In this document: positions 43,634 to 55,211 of the stretch, piece after piece
Layout: each line of letters opens with the position of its first letter
Numbering within the stretch: the stretch's first letter is position 1
Assembly: GCF_007483665.1 (NCBI RefSeq)
Contig: NZ_VIQO01000001.1
Location: 248,001 to 312,000 of the forward strand
DNA length: 64,000 bases
Direction of reading: 5' to 3'
Source of the DNA: Catellatospora sichuanensis
GTDB taxonomy: Bacteria > Actinomycetota > Actinomycetes > Mycobacteriales > Micromonosporaceae
Program-made: the position numbers and the translations under genes
The notes under the pieces: model-generated
What the model saw: only the letters and a program-made list of their open reading frames with translations
Database searches by the model: none
What the model was told of the DNA's origin: nothing

Positions 43634-45412
43634 CTAGGAGGCCGAGGAGGTCACATCCACCGGGATCGAGGGGTCTTTCAGACCCAGCGAAGCCAGGTCC
43701 GGCGCGCCGAACTGCGAGTGGATGAACGCTCCGGCGACGTTGGAACCGTACATCCGGATCGAGTTCGGGTAGAGCACCGGGATGGTCGCGGCCATCTCCG
43801 ACAGCCGACTGTCGATCTCGCCCCACAGCTTGTACTGCCGGTTCAGGTCGTCCTCGGCCATCGCGTCGGCGAGCGCCTTGTTGATCTCCGGGTCGTTCAG
43901 GAACGAGTAGTTCGAGCCGCTCTGCTCACCGCTGGGCTTCACCAGGGCGCCGTCGAACAGCGGCGGGATGACCGCGGAGCCGTTCGCCCAGTCCGGGATC
44001 CAGCCGGCGTAGACCAGGTGGTTGCCGTGCGAGATGTCGGCGATCAGACCCCAGTACGGCTTGGCCGGCAGGCGGTTCAGCTCGACCTTGATACCGATGC
44101 GGACGTAGGCGTCGACCATCGTCTTGACGTACCGGGCGATGGTGTCGTTGTCCGGCAGCGCCACCCGGAGCTTGTCCGGGCAGGGCGAGCCGTCCTTCTT
44201 CGCCTTGTCGATCAGCTTGAGGGCCTCTTCCTCGTCACCGTCGCTGTCGGTCAGGGTCCGGTAGTGGTCGAACTTGGCATGCGCCGCCAGGTTCGGCGGG
44301 ATCATCGAGGTGGCCAGCTCGCCGATCACCGAGCCGCCCATCGCCTGGCGGTACTTGCGCTTGTTGAACGCGAACGCCAGAGCCTTGCGGCAGTCCACGT
44401 TCTTGATCATCTCAGTGTTGATCGCGAAGTACCGGACCGAGCCGGAGGGGCCCTGGGCCACCCGCTGCGACAGCTTCGGGTCGTTGATCACCTGCTGCAG
44501 GAAGTTCGGTGCCACGTTGTTCTGCAGCATGACCGTGTTGCGGTCCGCGCCCTGGTCCTGGATCAGCGCATTGGTCACGGCCGGGTCGTTGGCGTCGACC
44601 ACGAACACGATCTTGTCGGGGTGCGCCTTGCGGACCGAGTCCAGGCTCGACGACCAGTGCTCGTTGCGGACCAGCGTGAAGCCGGTCGCGTCCTTCTCCC
44701 GCGGCTCGACCCGGTACGGGCCGTTGGACTGCGGGCGCAGGTCGTACGCGTCCTTCTCACCATCGGCACCCGGCTTGGCCGGAGAGAAGATCGACAGCGC
44801 GACCGTGTAGTTGAAGTCGCCCGCCGGCTGCTTCAGCCGGAACTTGATGGTCTTGGTGTCCTCGCAGGTGACCGAGTCCAGTTCCTTGCCGCCGTACGGG
44901 CCCTCGTAGGGGGTCGCGTTGTCGGCCAGCATCAGCTCGGCATAGGGCAGGCCCGAGTCGAACACCTTGGCGAAGTTGCGCTCCACGCCGTGCTTCAGCT
45001 GCGAGCAGACGACGGGGGAGCCGTCCTCCCACTTCACCCCCTCGCGCAGCTTGAACTCCCAGACCGTGTTGTTCTCGCTCGGACGGCCCAGGTCGGTGGC
45101 GAGGTCGGGCACCAGCTCACTGCTGGCCGTGCCCGGTTCTGCCTTGTACGTGGTCAGCGTGCGGGAGATCAGGCGGCTGATGTTCGCGTCCATCGCCGCC
45201 GCGATCTTCTGCGGGTCGAGGTGGTCCGGCAGGGCCGGCAGCACGACACGCAGGGTGCCGCCTTGCGTGATCGTGTCATTCGCGTCGGCGGCCGAGTCGC
45301 AGGCGGAGGCGACGCCGAGCAGGGTCACCGCGGCAGCGGCCGCGACGAGGCGGCGGCGCACACGGGTCGCCCGAGTAGACGCGCGGACCGGCGACATCGA
45401 GAGGTCAGGCAT
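43634..45412 (-). CDS. Peptide-type ABC transporter substrate-binding lipoprotein (family 5)
   Basis: 592 residues from ATG 45412. The signal peptide has basic residues RRRLVAAAAAVTLLGVASAC, ending in a lipobox-like ASAC. The mature protein is a family 5 solute-binding protein: TQGGTLRVVLPALPDHLDPQ, ANISRLISRTLTTYK, TVWEFKLREGVKWEDG and a C-terminal AATIPVLYPNSIRMYG. It likely binds oligopeptides or similar at the outer face. No permease or ATPase genes are adjacent, so its transporter partner is elsewhere. The longer frame (45496) is not favoured because it would bury the signal peptide. Confidence 0.92.
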   Translation of the reverse strand: MPDLSMSPVRASTRATRVRRRLVAAAAAVTLLGVASACDSAADANDTITQGGTLRVVLPALPDHLDPQKIAAAMDANISRLISRTLTTYKAEPGTASSELVPDLATDLGRPSENNTVWEFKLREGVKWEDGSPVVCSQLKHGVERNFAKVFDSGLPYAELMLADNATPYEGPYGGKELDSVTCEDTKTIKFRLKQPAGDFNYTVALSIFSPAKPGADGEKDAYDLRPQSNGPYRVEPREKDATGFTLVRNEHWSSSLDSVRKAHPDKIVFVVDANDPAVTNALIQDQGADRNTVMLQNNVAPNFLQQVINDPKLSQRVAQGPSGSVRYFAINTEMIKNVDCRKALAFAFNKRKYRQAMGGSVIGELATSMIPPNLAAHAKFDHYRTLTDSDGDEEEALKLIDKAKKDGSPCPDKLRVALPDNDTIARYVKTMVDAYVRIGIKVELNRLPAKPYWGLIADISHGNHLVYAGWIPDWANGSAVIPPLFDGALVKPSGEQSGSNYSFLNDPEINKALADAMAEDDLNRQYKLWGEIDSRLSEMAATIPVLYPNSIRMYGSNVAGAFIHSQFGAPDLASLGLKDPSIPVDVTSSAS

Positions 45413-45613
45413 GGTCGTCCTCCCGGCGATCCCGCGCCCTCGCGCGTCCGCCAAGAATCCAGGGGTGAGTGATCCGGGGGTGGTAGCTCGCCACACTCTA
45501 GGCGGACCGACCGCGCGACCAGAAGTGGGGCGGGGAGATTCGTTATGCGGCGCCAGCAGGTCGGACGCAGCGCGTTCGCATGATCACCCTGCGCACCCGA
45601 AAGCACCGGTACG

Positions 45614-45648
45614 AACGGGACCCCGGGCGGTCGGCCCGGGGTCCCGTT
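45614..45648 (-). terminator. Terminator downstream of tpiA
   Basis: Perfect 15-bp arms AACGGGACCCCGGGC (45614-45628) and the complement (45634-45648), 5-nt loop, 34 bp after the tpiA stop on the minus strand. The lipoprotein promoter must lie in the rest of the gap (45413-45613). Confidence 0.8.
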
Positions 45649-45681
45649 TCGTGTTCGCACCCGCACGGCGGGCACCGGTGG

Positions 45682-46461
45682 TCAGACGCCGAGGCGGCAG
45701 AGCCTGGCGAACTCGTCGGCGTCGAGACTCGCCCCGCCGACCAGCGCACCGTCGATGTCGGGCTGCGCCATGATGGCCGCGACGTTGCCCGCCTTCACCG
45801 AGCCGCCGTAGAGCACCCGCACCGCCTGCGCGGTGGACTCGCCCTGCGTCTTGGCCAGCTGCCCGCGGATCGCCCCGATGACCTCCTGGGCGTCCTCGGG
45901 CGTGGCGGTCTTGCCGGTGCCGATCGCCCAGACCGGCTCGTACGCCACCACGACCTTCTCCACCTCGGCCGGGGTGAGCCCGGCCAGGCCGCCGTCGAGC
46001 TGCGCGAGCGTGTACTCGACGTGCTCGCCCTTCTCGCGGACGTCGAGGCCCTCACCCACGCACAGGATCGGCGTGATGCCGTTGGCCAGCGCCGCCTTCA
46101 CCTTCGCGTTGACCAGCGCGTCGGACTCGGCGTGGTACTGCCGGCGCTCCGAGTGGCCGACCGTCACGAACGAGCAGCCCAGCTTGGCCAGCATCGCGCC
46201 CGAGATCTCCCCGGTGTACGCGCCGGAGGTGTGCGCCGAGACGTCCTGCGCGCCGTACTCGATGAGCAGCCGGTCGCCGTCCACCAGCGTCTGCACGCTG
46301 CGGATGTCGGTGAACGGCGGCAGCACCGCGACCTCGACCGCCTCGAGCTGCTTCTCGTTCAGGCTGAAGGCCAGCTTCTGCACGAGCGCGATGGCCTCGA
46401 GGTGGTTGAGGTTCATCTTCCAGTTGCCGGCCATCAACGGCCGGCGCTTCACGTCAGCCAT
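45682..46461 (-). CDS. tpiA: Triose-phosphate isomerase
   Basis: 259 residues. Motifs: [19 protein letters not shown] (active-site Lys), [16 protein letters not shown] (His) and [20 protein letters not shown] (catalytic Glu and loop 6). It interconverts the triose phosphates. It starts 2 bp after the pgk stop in the operon gap-pgk-tpiA. Confidence 0.98.
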   Translation of the reverse strand: MADVKRRPLMAGNWKMNLNHLEAIALVQKLAFSLNEKQLEAVEVAVLPPFTDIRSVQTLVDGDRLLIEYGAQDVSAHTSGAYTGEISGAMLAKLGCSFVTVGHSERRQYHAESDALVNAKVKAALANGITPILCVGEGLDVREKGEHVEYTLAQLDGGLAGLTPAEVEKVVVAYEPVWAIGTGKTATPEDAQEVIGAIRGQLAKTQGESTAQAVRVLYGGSVKAGNVAAIMAQPDIDGALVGGASLDADEFARLCRLGV

Positions 46462-46463
46462 GC

Positions 46464-47659
46464 TCACGCCTCCAGGGCTTCGAGACCGGGCAAGGACTTG
46501 CCCTCCAGGTACTCCAGCGACGCGCCGCCGCCCGTGGAGATGTGACCGAACGCGGCCTCGTCCAGGCCGAGCGCGCGCACGGCCGCGGCCGAGTCGCCGC
46601 CGCCGACCACGGTGAACCCGTCGACCTTGGTGATGGCCTCGGCCACCCCGCGGGTGCCGTTCGCGAACGGGGCCAGCTCGAACACGCCCATCGGGCCGTT
46701 CCAGAAAACCGTCTTCGCGCCGGACAGCGCCTCGGTGAACAGCGCGACCGACTGCGGGCCGATGTCCAGGCCGAGCCAGCCGGCCGGGATCGCGGTCGCG
46801 GCGACGGTGTCGGTCTGCGCGTCGGCGGCGAAGCGGTCGGCGACCACCACGTCGGTCGGCAGCACGATCCGGTCGCCCGCGCGGGCCAGCAGGTCGCGGC
46901 AGGTGTCGAGCATCTCCTCCTGCAGCAGCGAGGCGCCGACCTCGTGGCCCTGGGCCTTGAGGAAGGTGAAGCACATGCCGCCGCCGATGAGCAGCTTGTC
47001 GGCCTTGCCCAGCAGCGCCTCGATCACGGCGAGCTTGTCGGAGACCTTCGAACCGCCGAGGATCACCACGTACGGCGTGGCCGGGTCCTCGGTGAGCCGC
47101 TTGAGCACCTCGACCTCGCGCAGCACCAGACCGCCCGCGTAGTGCGGGAGCCGGGACGCGACGTCGTGGACGCTGGCGTGCTTGCGGTGGACCGCGCCGA
47201 AGGCGTCGTCGACGTACACGTCGCCGAACGCCGCCAGCTGGTCGGCGAACGCGCCGCGCACGGCGTCGTCCTTGCTGGTCTCCCCCGCGTTGAAACGCAG
47301 GTTCTCCAGCAGCACCACGTCGCCGGGAGCCAGCGCCGCCACGGCCTCCTGCGCCGACGGGCCGACGGTGTCACCCGCGAAGGTGACCGGCGAGCCGAGG
47401 AGTTCGGCGAAGCGCGTGGCGACGGGAGCCAGCGTGTACTTCGGGTCGGGCTCGCCCTTGGGGCGGCCCAGGTGCGACATGACGATCACCGAGGCGCCCG
47501 CGTCGCGCAGGGCCGTGATGGTCGGCAGCACCGCCCGGATCCGGCCGTCGTCGGCGATCGTCCCGGGGCTGTCCTTGACGAAGGGCACGTTCAGGTCGGC
47601 GCGTACGAGCACGCGCCGACCCGAGACGCCCTCGGCGAGCAAATCGTCGAGGCCGCGCA

Positions 47660-47660
<1 letters not shown>
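46464..47660 (-). CDS. pgk: Phosphoglycerate kinase
   Basis: 398 residues from ATG 47660 ([20 protein letters not shown]). Motifs: [70 protein letters not shown] and the nucleotide-binding [18 protein letters not shown]. It makes ATP in lower glycolysis. The start overlaps the gap stop (TAATG). Confidence 0.97.
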
Positions 47661-48853
<1,193 letters not shown>

Positions 48854-48918
48854 TCACCCCCGTGTCCCCCATCACACGAAACGACAACAACCCCACCCAG
48901 ATCACCAGCGCCGCCCAT

Positions 48919-48995
48919 GATCGCCACGATCTTGCGCGAACTGTTGCCCCTTTGCCCGTTTCGGGCGTGTCGTACCCACAGCCCGCGCAAGATCG
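48919..48995 (-). repeat. Intergenic repeat, family B copy 2
   Basis: Reverse-oriented relative of 31977-32037: it contains GATCTTGCGCGAACTGTTG and GGGCGTGTCGTACCC. It also forms its own hairpin with 18-bp arms (48927-48944 and 48978-48995), 16 of 18 paired. It lies between gap and whiA, both on the minus strand. Confidence 0.65.
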
Positions 48996-49043
48996 CCGCG
49001 GCGTCGGCGGGCGGGTGGGGGGTGGGGCGGGTGGGGTGGAAAG

Positions 49044-49082
49044 CGAGATCGCCGCGGCCCGGGTCGGGGCGCGGCGATCTCG
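49044..49082 (-). terminator. Hairpin downstream of whiA
   Basis: Perfect 13-bp arms CGAGATCGCCGCG (49044-49056) and CGCGGCGATCTCG (49070-49082), beginning 11 bp after the whiA stop. Probable terminator of the rapZ-yvcK-whiA unit. Confidence 0.7.
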
Positions 49083-49093
49083 GGAGGAGCGGG

Positions 49094-50074
49094 TCAGACG
49101 GTGAGCATCTCGGCGGTGACGGCGGCTTCCGTGTCGGGGATGCCGAGGTCGCGGGCGCGCTTGTCGGCCAGGGCGAGCAGACGCCTTATGCGGCCGGCGA
49201 TGGCGTCCTTGGTCAGCGGTGGGTCGGCCAGGGCGCCCAGCTCCTCCAGGGAGGCCTGGCGGTGCTCCAGGCGCAGGCGGCCCGCGCTGGTCAGGTGGCC
49301 GGGCGCGTCGTCGGCCAGGATCTCCAGGGCGCGGGTGACCCGGGCCGCGGCGGCGACCGCCGCCCGCGCCGAGCGGCGCAGGTTGGCGTCGTCGAAGTTG
49401 GCCAGCCGGTTCGCGGTGGCGCGGACCTCGCGGCGTACCCGCCGCTCCTCCCAGGCCAGCACGCTGGAGTGTGCGCCTATGCGGGTGAGCAGGGCGGCGA
49501 TCGCGTCGCCGTCCTTGACCACGACCCGGTCGACGCCGCGCACCTCCCGCGCCTTGGCGGTGATGCCGAGCCGGCGGGCCGCGCCGACCAGTGCCAGCGC
49601 CGACTCCGGTCCCGGGCAGGTGATCTCCAGGGCGCAGGAGCGGCCCGGCTCGGTCAGCGAGCCGTGCGCCAGGAAGGCCCCGCGCCAGGCCGCCACGGCG
49701 CAGCAGACGCTCGCCGAGACCACGTTCGGCGGCAGGCCCCGCACCGGCCGCCCGCGCACGTCCAGCAGGCCGGTCTGGCGCGCGAGCGCCTCGCCGTCCT
49801 TGACGATGCGCACGATGTAGTGGCTGCCCTTGCGCAGCCCGCCCGACGCGAGGATGTGTACCTCGCTCGGGTATCCGAACAGGTCGGCGATGGTGGTGCG
49901 CAGTCGCCGGGCCACCGCGCCGGTGTCCAGCTCCGCTTCCACCACCACGCGGCCCGAGACGATGTGCAGCCCGCCCGCGAAGCGCAGCAGGGCCGCCATC
50001 TCCGCGCGCCGGCAGCACGGCTTGGGCACGTCGACCCGGCTGAGCTCGTCTTTGACCGCAGCGGTCATCGCCAT
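49094..50074 (-). CDS. whiA: Sporulation/cell-division regulator WhiA
   Basis: A 326-residue DNA-binding protein with an N-terminal degenerate LAGLIDADG homing-endonuclease-like domain ([33 protein letters not shown]) and a C-terminal HTH domain ([20 protein letters not shown]). It controls septation and sporulation genes with WhiB in Streptomyces. It completes the conserved trio rapZ-yvcK-whiA. ATG 50074 or 50068 could be used. Confidence 0.96.
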   Translation of the reverse strand: MAMTAAVKDELSRVDVPKPCCRRAEMAALLRFAGGLHIVSGRVVVEAELDTGAVARRLRTTIADLFGYPSEVHILASGGLRKGSHYIVRIVKDGEALARQTGLLDVRGRPVRGLPPNVVSASVCCAVAAWRGAFLAHGSLTEPGRSCALEITCPGPESALALVGAARRLGITAKAREVRGVDRVVVKDGDAIAALLTRIGAHSSVLAWEERRVRREVRATANRLANFDDANLRRSARAAVAAAARVTRALEILADDAPGHLTSAGRLRLEHRQASLEELGALADPPLTKDAIAGRIRRLLALADKRARDLGIPDTEAAVTAEMLTV

Positions 50075-50143
50075 CGTGTCGTCACCTCGGGGCCGGTCGC
50101 GGCTGTGATTGCCTATTTGTGTCGTGCGCTTTGTCGTACGTGC

Positions 50144-51109
50144 TTAACGAGCGGTGCCCAAGAGTGGCACCAGTGCGCGGCCCAATCGGACCGGATCGTG
50201 TCGCGCGGTGCCGTCCTGGACGGCCACCGGAGCGATCGCGATGCGAGCACCGAGTGATTCTGCCGCATTCGCGACCGGTTCGGGGTCTCCCACGGCATTC
50301 CTGTCGACCAGAACAATATCGACCTTGAGGTCCGGGAGGTACCGACCCAGCGCGTCCAGGTGGTCGGGCAGCGACAGGCCGACCGTCTCCCGGTCCGCGG
50401 CAAGGTTCAGGGTGACCAACCGCCGCGCCGCGCTCCGCGTGACGGCGGCCGCCAACTGCGGCACCAGCAGGTGCGGGATGACGCTGGTGTACCAGCTGCC
50501 GGGCCCGAACACCAGCCAGTCCGCGTCGGCGATCGCCGCCAGGGCCTGCGGGCACGCGTCCGGCTCCGGCGGCTCCAGCCGCACCTGGAGCACCCGCCCC
50601 TGGGCGACCGCGACCTGGTGCTGGCCGCGCACGGTGATCTGCCTGCCGTCGACGACCAGGTCGGCCTCGATGCCCAGCGGGTGGTTGGACATGGGCAGCA
50701 CCCGGCCCACCGCGCGCAGCATCGCGCCGACCTGGTCCAGCGCCGCCACCGGATCGCCGAGCTGCTCCATCAGGCCGCACAGCACCACGTTGCCGACCGG
50801 GTGCCCGGCCAGCTCGTCGGCGCCGCCGAAGCGGTACTGCAGCAGCCGGGCGGTACGGCCGCTGAGGTCGTCGTCACCCGCCAGGGCGGCCAGCGCCTGA
50901 CGCAGGTCACCCGGAGGGAGTACGTTCCGGCCGGCGCGGATGCGGCCGCTGGAGCCCCCGTCGTCGGCCACGGTGACCACCGCGGTGATCTCCAGGGGCA
51001 GCCCGGTCGCGCGCAGCGCGCGCAGGCTCGCGCTGAGCCCGTGCCCGCCGCCGAACGCCACCACCCGGATCCGGTCGCCGCCTGCCTGCGGCGCGAACCC
51101 GATGTTCAT
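50144..51109 (-). CDS. yvcK: YvcK/CuvA family UDP-sugar-binding protein
   Basis: A 321-residue protein of the CofD-like/YvcK family. The N-terminal glycine motif is VVAFGGGHGLSASLRALR, followed by VVTVADDGGSSGRIRAG and ADWLVFGPGSWYTSVIPHLL. YvcK is needed for growth on gluconeogenic carbon and for peptidoglycan synthesis or cell shape. Its ATG is the last codon of a SER repeat element. 69 bp separate it from whiA. Confidence 0.95.
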   Translation of the reverse strand: MNIGFAPQAGGDRIRVVAFGGGHGLSASLRALRATGLPLEITAVVTVADDGGSSGRIRAGRNVLPPGDLRQALAALAGDDDLSGRTARLLQYRFGGADELAGHPVGNVVLCGLMEQLGDPVAALDQVGAMLRAVGRVLPMSNHPLGIEADLVVDGRQITVRGQHQVAVAQGRVLQVRLEPPEPDACPQALAAIADADWLVFGPGSWYTSVIPHLLVPQLAAAVTRSAARRLVTLNLAADRETVGLSLPDHLDALGRYLPDLKVDIVLVDRNAVGDPEPVANAAESLGARIAIAPVAVQDGTARHDPVRLGRALVPLLGTAR

Positions 51110-51177
51110 GCCTGCTCCTCGCTGCGCTCGTCACAGGCACGTGCGGAGCCGATGATCCGCTCGCCGAGCTCGCTCAT
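51106..51177 (-). repeat. SER micro-ORF repeat element, copy 3 (rapZ/yvcK junction)
   Basis: A 72-bp element on the minus strand with a complete 23-codon frame beginning MSELGERIIG and ending CDERSEEQA; the TGA overlaps the yvcK ATG. GAGGAG in the element is the yvcK ribosome-binding site. A second GAGGAG just upstream (51185-51190 region) serves the micro-ORF itself. Confidence 0.75.
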
Positions 51178-51214
51178 GCCCGCTCCTCACGGCGCGCACG
51201 CGTCGTCGGCGGCC

Positions 51215-52171
51215 TCATTCGCGCCCCAGGTCGCGGTGCTGGGCGTGGGCGACCACGCGCAGCTCGCGCAGTCGTCGGGCCAGCTCCTCGGCGATGGCGA
51301 CACTGCGGTGCTTGCCGCCGGTGCAGCCGACGGCCACGGTCAGGTAGCGCTTGCCCTCGCGCTCGAAGCCGGGTGCGGTCGCGGTCACCAGGCGGGCGTA
51401 CGTCTCCACGAACGTGTTCGCCCCGCGCTGGCCCAGCACGTACCGGCTCACGCCCTCGTCGCGGCCGGTGTTCTCGCGCAGCTCGGGCACCCAGTACGGG
51501 TTCGGCAGGAAGCGCGCGTCGAGCACGAAGTCGGCGTCCGGGGGCAGCCCGTACTTGAAGCCGAAGGACAGCACGGTGACCCGCAGCCGCAGCGCCTCCG
51601 GACTGGCGAACAGCTCCTCGACCCGGGCCCGGAGCTGGTTCACGTTCAGATGCGAGGTGTCGATCAGCACGTCGGCCTGCTCGCGGGCCTCGGCCAGCAG
51701 CGAGCGCTCGGCGGCGATGCCGTCGGACAGGCGGCCGTCACCCTGCAGCGGGTGCGAGCGGCGTACGCTCTCGAACCGCCGGATCAACACCTCGTCGTCG
51801 GCGTCGACGAAGACCACCCGCGGCGAGAAGCCCTTCTCGCGCAGGTCGCGGATGGCACCGGCGAGGTCGGTGGAGAAGACCCGGCTGCGCACGTCGAGCA
51901 CCATCGCGGTGTGCCGGGCCGCCCCGCCTGCCTTGGCGGCCAGCTCGGCCAGCTGCACCAGCAGCGCCTGGGGCAGGTTGTCGACCACGTAGTAGCCGAC
52001 GTTCTCCAAAGCCCGGGCCACGGTGCTGCGGCCACCGCCGGACACGCCGGTGACCACCACCAGGTTGGTGGCCGGACCCTCGCCGGACTCCTCCGCGATC
52101 GTCCTGGGCTCGCCCTGCTGTTCGTCACGTTCGCCCGGCGTGCTGCGCCTGGCCGGTGTATCCACGCTCAC
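51215..52171 (-). CDS. rapZ: RapZ family nucleotide-binding protein
   Basis: About 318 residues from GTG 52171. Walker A is GVSGGGRSTVARAL, Walker B region VVFVDADDEVLIRRFESVRR, and the C-terminal domain has VLSFGFKYGLPPDADFVLDA, RFLPNPYWVPELR and CTGGKHRSVAIAEELARRL. In E. coli RapZ controls glucosamine-6-phosphate synthase RNA; in Gram-positives it is paired with yvcK and whiA. The first 35 residues are a poorly conserved extension. Confidence 0.94.
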   Translation of the reverse strand: MSVDTPARRSTPGERDEQQGEPRTIAEESGEGPATNLVVVTGVSGGGRSTVARALENVGYYVVDNLPQALLVQLAELAAKAGGAARHTAMVLDVRSRVFSTDLAGAIRDLREKGFSPRVVFVDADDEVLIRRFESVRRSHPLQGDGRLSDGIAAERSLLAEAREQADVLIDTSHLNVNQLRARVEELFASPEALRLRVTVLSFGFKYGLPPDADFVLDARFLPNPYWVPELRENTGRDEGVSRYVLGQRGANTFVETYARLVTATAPGFEREGKRYLTVAVGCTGGKHRSVAIAEELARRLRELRVVAHAQHRDLGRE

Positions 52172-52295
52172 GTGCGCCCCCACTGCTGTCGTCGCCGCCT
52201 GCCGGGGCGGCCGCCCGCGGACGGCCACCGGGTTCAGCGAACCTCGGGTGGCAGGCGAGCACGTTGCCGCCGGATGCCGGCAACGAGAAAACATC

Positions 52296-54317
52296 CTAGC
52301 CAGGCGTGCCGGGTTCCTCCGCTGTGGCCAGCGTCCCACCCGGCGCGGGCGTCGCCTGCGGGTGGGTGTCCGCCGGTTGCGGCGCGCCAGGATCGGCGGA
52401 CGTCGGCTGCGGCACGGGTGCGGCCGGTGCCGCCTGCGGGGGCACGCCAAGGGCGGTGAGCACCGCCACAGCGGTGCGCGGGCCGATGCCGGGCACCTCG
52501 GCGATCTCGTCGACGCTGGCCGCCGAGAGCCGTTTCAGCGAGCCGAAGTGGCGCAGCAGCGCCTTGCGGCGGATATCGCCCAGGCCGGGCACGCTGTCGA
52601 GATCCGAGGCGGTCATCCGGGCGGAACGCCGCTCGCGGTGGAAGCGGATGGCGAAGCGGTGCGCCTCGTCGCGGACCCGCTGGAGCAGGTAGAGGCCCTC
52701 GGCGGTGCGGGGCAGGATGATCGGCATCGAATCGTCGGGCAGCCAGACCTCCTCCAGCCGCTTGGCCAGCCCGCACACCGCCACGTCGGTGACGCCCAGC
52801 TCGGTGAGCACCGAGGCCGCCGCATTGACCTGCGGCGCGCCGCCGTCGACCACGACCAGCTGCGGGGGGTACGCGAAGCGCCGGGGCCGCCCCGCGACAG
52901 CCTCCTCGGCCGGGTCCACCGGACCCTCGGCGAGATGGCGGGCGAACCGCCGCCGCATCACCTCGCTGATCGCCGACACGTCGTCGGTCGCGCCCTTGAT
53001 GATGAACCGCCGGTAGTCGGCCTTCTTCGGCACGCCGTCCTCGAAGACCACCATGCTGGACACCACGTCGGTGCCCTGGATCTGCGAGATGTCGAAGCAC
53101 TCGATCCGCAGCGGGGCCGCGGCCAGCCCGAGCGCGTCCTCGATCTCCTCCAGTGCCTTGCTGCGGGCGGTGAGGTCGCCGGCCCGGCGCAGCTTGTGCT
53201 GGGCGAGCGCCTGCAGGGCGTTGCGCGCGACGGTCTCCATCAGGGTCTTCTTGTCGCCGCGCTGCGGCACCCGCATGCTCACCCGCGAGCCCCGGTGCTG
53301 CGACAGCCAGTCGGTCAGCGCGTCGGCGTCGGCGGGCAGCTCCGGCACGAGCAGCTCACGGGGCACGTCGGCCTCGCCGGTCTCGTCGCCGTAGATCTGG
53401 GTGCAGAAGTGGTGCACGAGGTCGCCGATGCTCAGCTCCTCGGTCTTGTCCACGATCCAGCCGCGCTGGCCGCGCACCCGCCCGTCCCGCACGTGGAAGA
53501 CCTGCACCGCGGCTTCCAGGGGGTCGTCGGCGAAGGCGACCACGTCGGCGTCGGTGCCGTCGGACAGCACGATCGACTGCTTCTCCATGGCCCGGCGCAG
53601 CGCCACCAGGTCGTCACGCAGCCGCGCGGCGCGCTCGTACTCCATCGCGGCCGACGCCTCCTGCATCTCCTTCTCCAGGCGGCGCTGCATGTTCTCGGTG
53701 CGCCCGGCCATGAAGTCGCAGAAGTCCTCCACGATGCCGCGGTGTTCGGCCGCGCTGACCCGCCCGACGCACGGCGCGGAGCACTTGCCGATGTCGCCGA
53801 GCAGGCACGGCCGGCCGATCTGGCCCGCCCGCTTGAACACGCCCGCCGAGCAGGTGCGCGCGGGGAAGATGCGCAACAGCAGGTCGAGGGTCTCCCGGAT
53901 GGCCCAGGCGTGCGAGTAGGGCCCGAAGTAGCGCACGCCCTTGCGCTTGGCCCCGCGCATCACCAGCAGCCGCGGGTACTCCTCGTCCAGGGTGACCGCG
54001 AGGTACGGGTACGACTTGTCGTCGCGGTACTTCACGTTGAAGCGGGGGTCGTACTCCTTGATCCAGGAGTACTCCAGCTGCAGCGCCTCGACCTCGGTCC
54101 CGACGACGACCCAGTCCACGCCGGCCGCGGTGGTGACCATCTGCTGGGTGCGCTGGTGCAGCGTCCACACGTCGGCGAAGTAGGAGTTCAGGCGGCTGCG
54201 CAGGCTCTTGGCCTTGCCCACGTAGATGATCCGGCCCTGATCGTCGCGGAACCGGTACACACCGGGCGCGTCGGGAATCGTGCCCGGCGCGGGCCGGTAC
54301 TGGGACGGATCAGCCAC
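52296..54317 (-). CDS. uvrC: Excinuclease ABC subunit UvrC
   Basis: A 673-residue nuclease of nucleotide excision repair. N-terminal GIY-YIG domain: [20 protein letters not shown]. Middle: UVR domain (about 205-240) and RNase H-like C-terminal nuclease with [20 protein letters not shown] and [14 protein letters not shown]. The helix-hairpin-helix pair is near [20 protein letters not shown]. The last 55 residues are a Pro/Ala/Gln-rich extension beyond the usual end. Confidence 0.97.
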   Translation of the reverse strand: MADPSQYRPAPGTIPDAPGVYRFRDDQGRIIYVGKAKSLRSRLNSYFADVWTLHQRTQQMVTTAAGVDWVVVGTEVEALQLEYSWIKEYDPRFNVKYRDDKSYPYLAVTLDEEYPRLLVMRGAKRKGVRYFGPYSHAWAIRETLDLLLRIFPARTCSAGVFKRAGQIGRPCLLGDIGKCSAPCVGRVSAAEHRGIVEDFCDFMAGRTENMQRRLEKEMQEASAAMEYERAARLRDDLVALRRAMEKQSIVLSDGTDADVVAFADDPLEAAVQVFHVRDGRVRGQRGWIVDKTEELSIGDLVHHFCTQIYGDETGEADVPRELLVPELPADADALTDWLSQHRGSRVSMRVPQRGDKKTLMETVARNALQALAQHKLRRAGDLTARSKALEEIEDALGLAAAPLRIECFDISQIQGTDVVSSMVVFEDGVPKKADYRRFIIKGATDDVSAISEVMRRRFARHLAEGPVDPAEEAVAGRPRRFAYPPQLVVVDGGAPQVNAAASVLTELGVTDVAVCGLAKRLEEVWLPDDSMPIILPRTAEGLYLLQRVRDEAHRFAIRFHRERRSARMTASDLDSVPGLGDIRRKALLRHFGSLKRLSAASVDEIAEVPGIGPRTAVAVLTALGVPPQAAPAAPVPQPTSADPGAPQPADTHPQATPAPGGTLATAEEPGTPG

Positions 54318-54416
54318 GACGCCAAGCCTAGACGATCTGTCCGACAGTCCTCCGGGCCGCGATCGGCGGCCGGCCCCGGGTCCACATGGGATCCAGGGCC
54401 CCGGCCCGCTCGAAGC

Positions 54417-54875
54417 TCAGGCGAGCTTGATCTCGCCGTTCTCGACCTTGATCTCTTTCTTGTCCAGCGCGCGGGGGGCGGGCGGGCTCAGCACCGAGCC
54501 GTCGGTGATGGAGAACTCGCTGAAGTGGCACTGACACTTGATCTTGCCGGCCTCGACCTGGCTCACCGGGCACGCCTGGTGGGTACAGATGGAACTGAAC
54601 CCCACGTACTGACCCGCGGTCGGCTGGGTCACCACGACACCCTGCTCCTTGAAGATCACCCCACCGCCGACCGGGATGTCCGCCGCCTTGCCCAGCACGA
54701 TGCCCGCGCCGACCGTCTCGCCGGTCGCCGGCTGGCTCGCCGCCGCGCCGGTCGGCTCGGTGGTCGCGGGCGCCTCCGAGCCGCAGGCGGCGAGCAGGGC
54801 GCCCGCGCCGACGGCGCCCGCGGAGGTCAGCAGGACCCGGCGCGAGGTCGCGCCGGACGTGGTCACGTCACTCAT
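54417..54875 (-). CDS. Rieske (2Fe-2S) lipoprotein with Tat signal
   Basis: 152 residues from ATG 54875. The N-terminus SRRVLLTSAGAVGAGALLAA is a twin-arginine signal followed by the lipobox cysteine (LAAC), so the protein is probably exported folded and lipid-anchored. The Rieske domain has CTHQACPVSQVEAGKIKCQC followed by HFSEFSITDG, giving C-x-H and C-x2-H cluster ligands plus the disulfide pair. The electron partner is unknown. It lies between uvrC and uvrA. Confidence 0.93.
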   Translation of the reverse strand: MSDVTTSGATSRRVLLTSAGAVGAGALLAACGSEAPATTEPTGAAASQPATGETVGAGIVLGKAADIPVGGGVIFKEQGVVVTQPTAGQYVGFSSICTHQACPVSQVEAGKIKCQCHFSEFSITDGSVLSPPAPRALDKKEIKVENGEIKLA

Positions 54876-54975
54876 GGGGGGCCTTCCTAGGTGAGGGTTT
54901 CTCTGGATCAACCTATCGGCCCGATCTGAAATTTAGCTGCGAGATCAACCATTTTCTTCACCCACCGCCATTCAA

Positions 54976-55050
54976 GATCTTCCGACTTGCCCGGCACCTG
55001 GGCGAACCTTGAACTCGCATTCGCCCACCTGCCTGGCAAGTCGAGCGATC
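54976..55050. repeat. Intergenic palindromic repeat, family C copy 3
   Basis: 31-bp arms (54976-55006 and 55020-55050) with the core CGACTTGCC-GGCA-CTGGGC and a few mismatches. It shares both arms with the copies at 2351 and 17651. It lies between uvrA and the Rieske gene, which run in the same direction, on the promoter side of the Rieske gene. Confidence 0.7.
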
Positions 55051-55122
55051 ATGGACCCCTCGGCGCGACCCGCGCCGAGGACGGCGGGCCGGGGGCGGCG
55101 GGCCGGGGCGGACAGGCGGGGC

Positions 55123-55199
55123 GGACAGCGGGCCGGGGGCGGACAGGCGGGCGGGCGGGCGGGCGGGCGGGCGGGCGGGTCGGTGGCGGACAGGCGGGG
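55123..55199. repeat. G-rich tandem repeat
   Basis: About nine tandem CGGG tetramers (55147-55180), flanked by repeats of GGCGGACAGGCGGGG. Many G-runs make G-quadruplex formation on the plus strand possible. Together with the family C copy and the uvrA terminator it fills the 389-bp gap; no gene is seen there. Confidence 0.75.
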
Positions 55200-55211
55200 C
55201 GGACACGAGAA

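Noticed and set aside
55123-55199. Tandem repeat considered as a CRISPR array
   Set aside because: The units are 4 bp with no spacers; there are no cas genes in the window.
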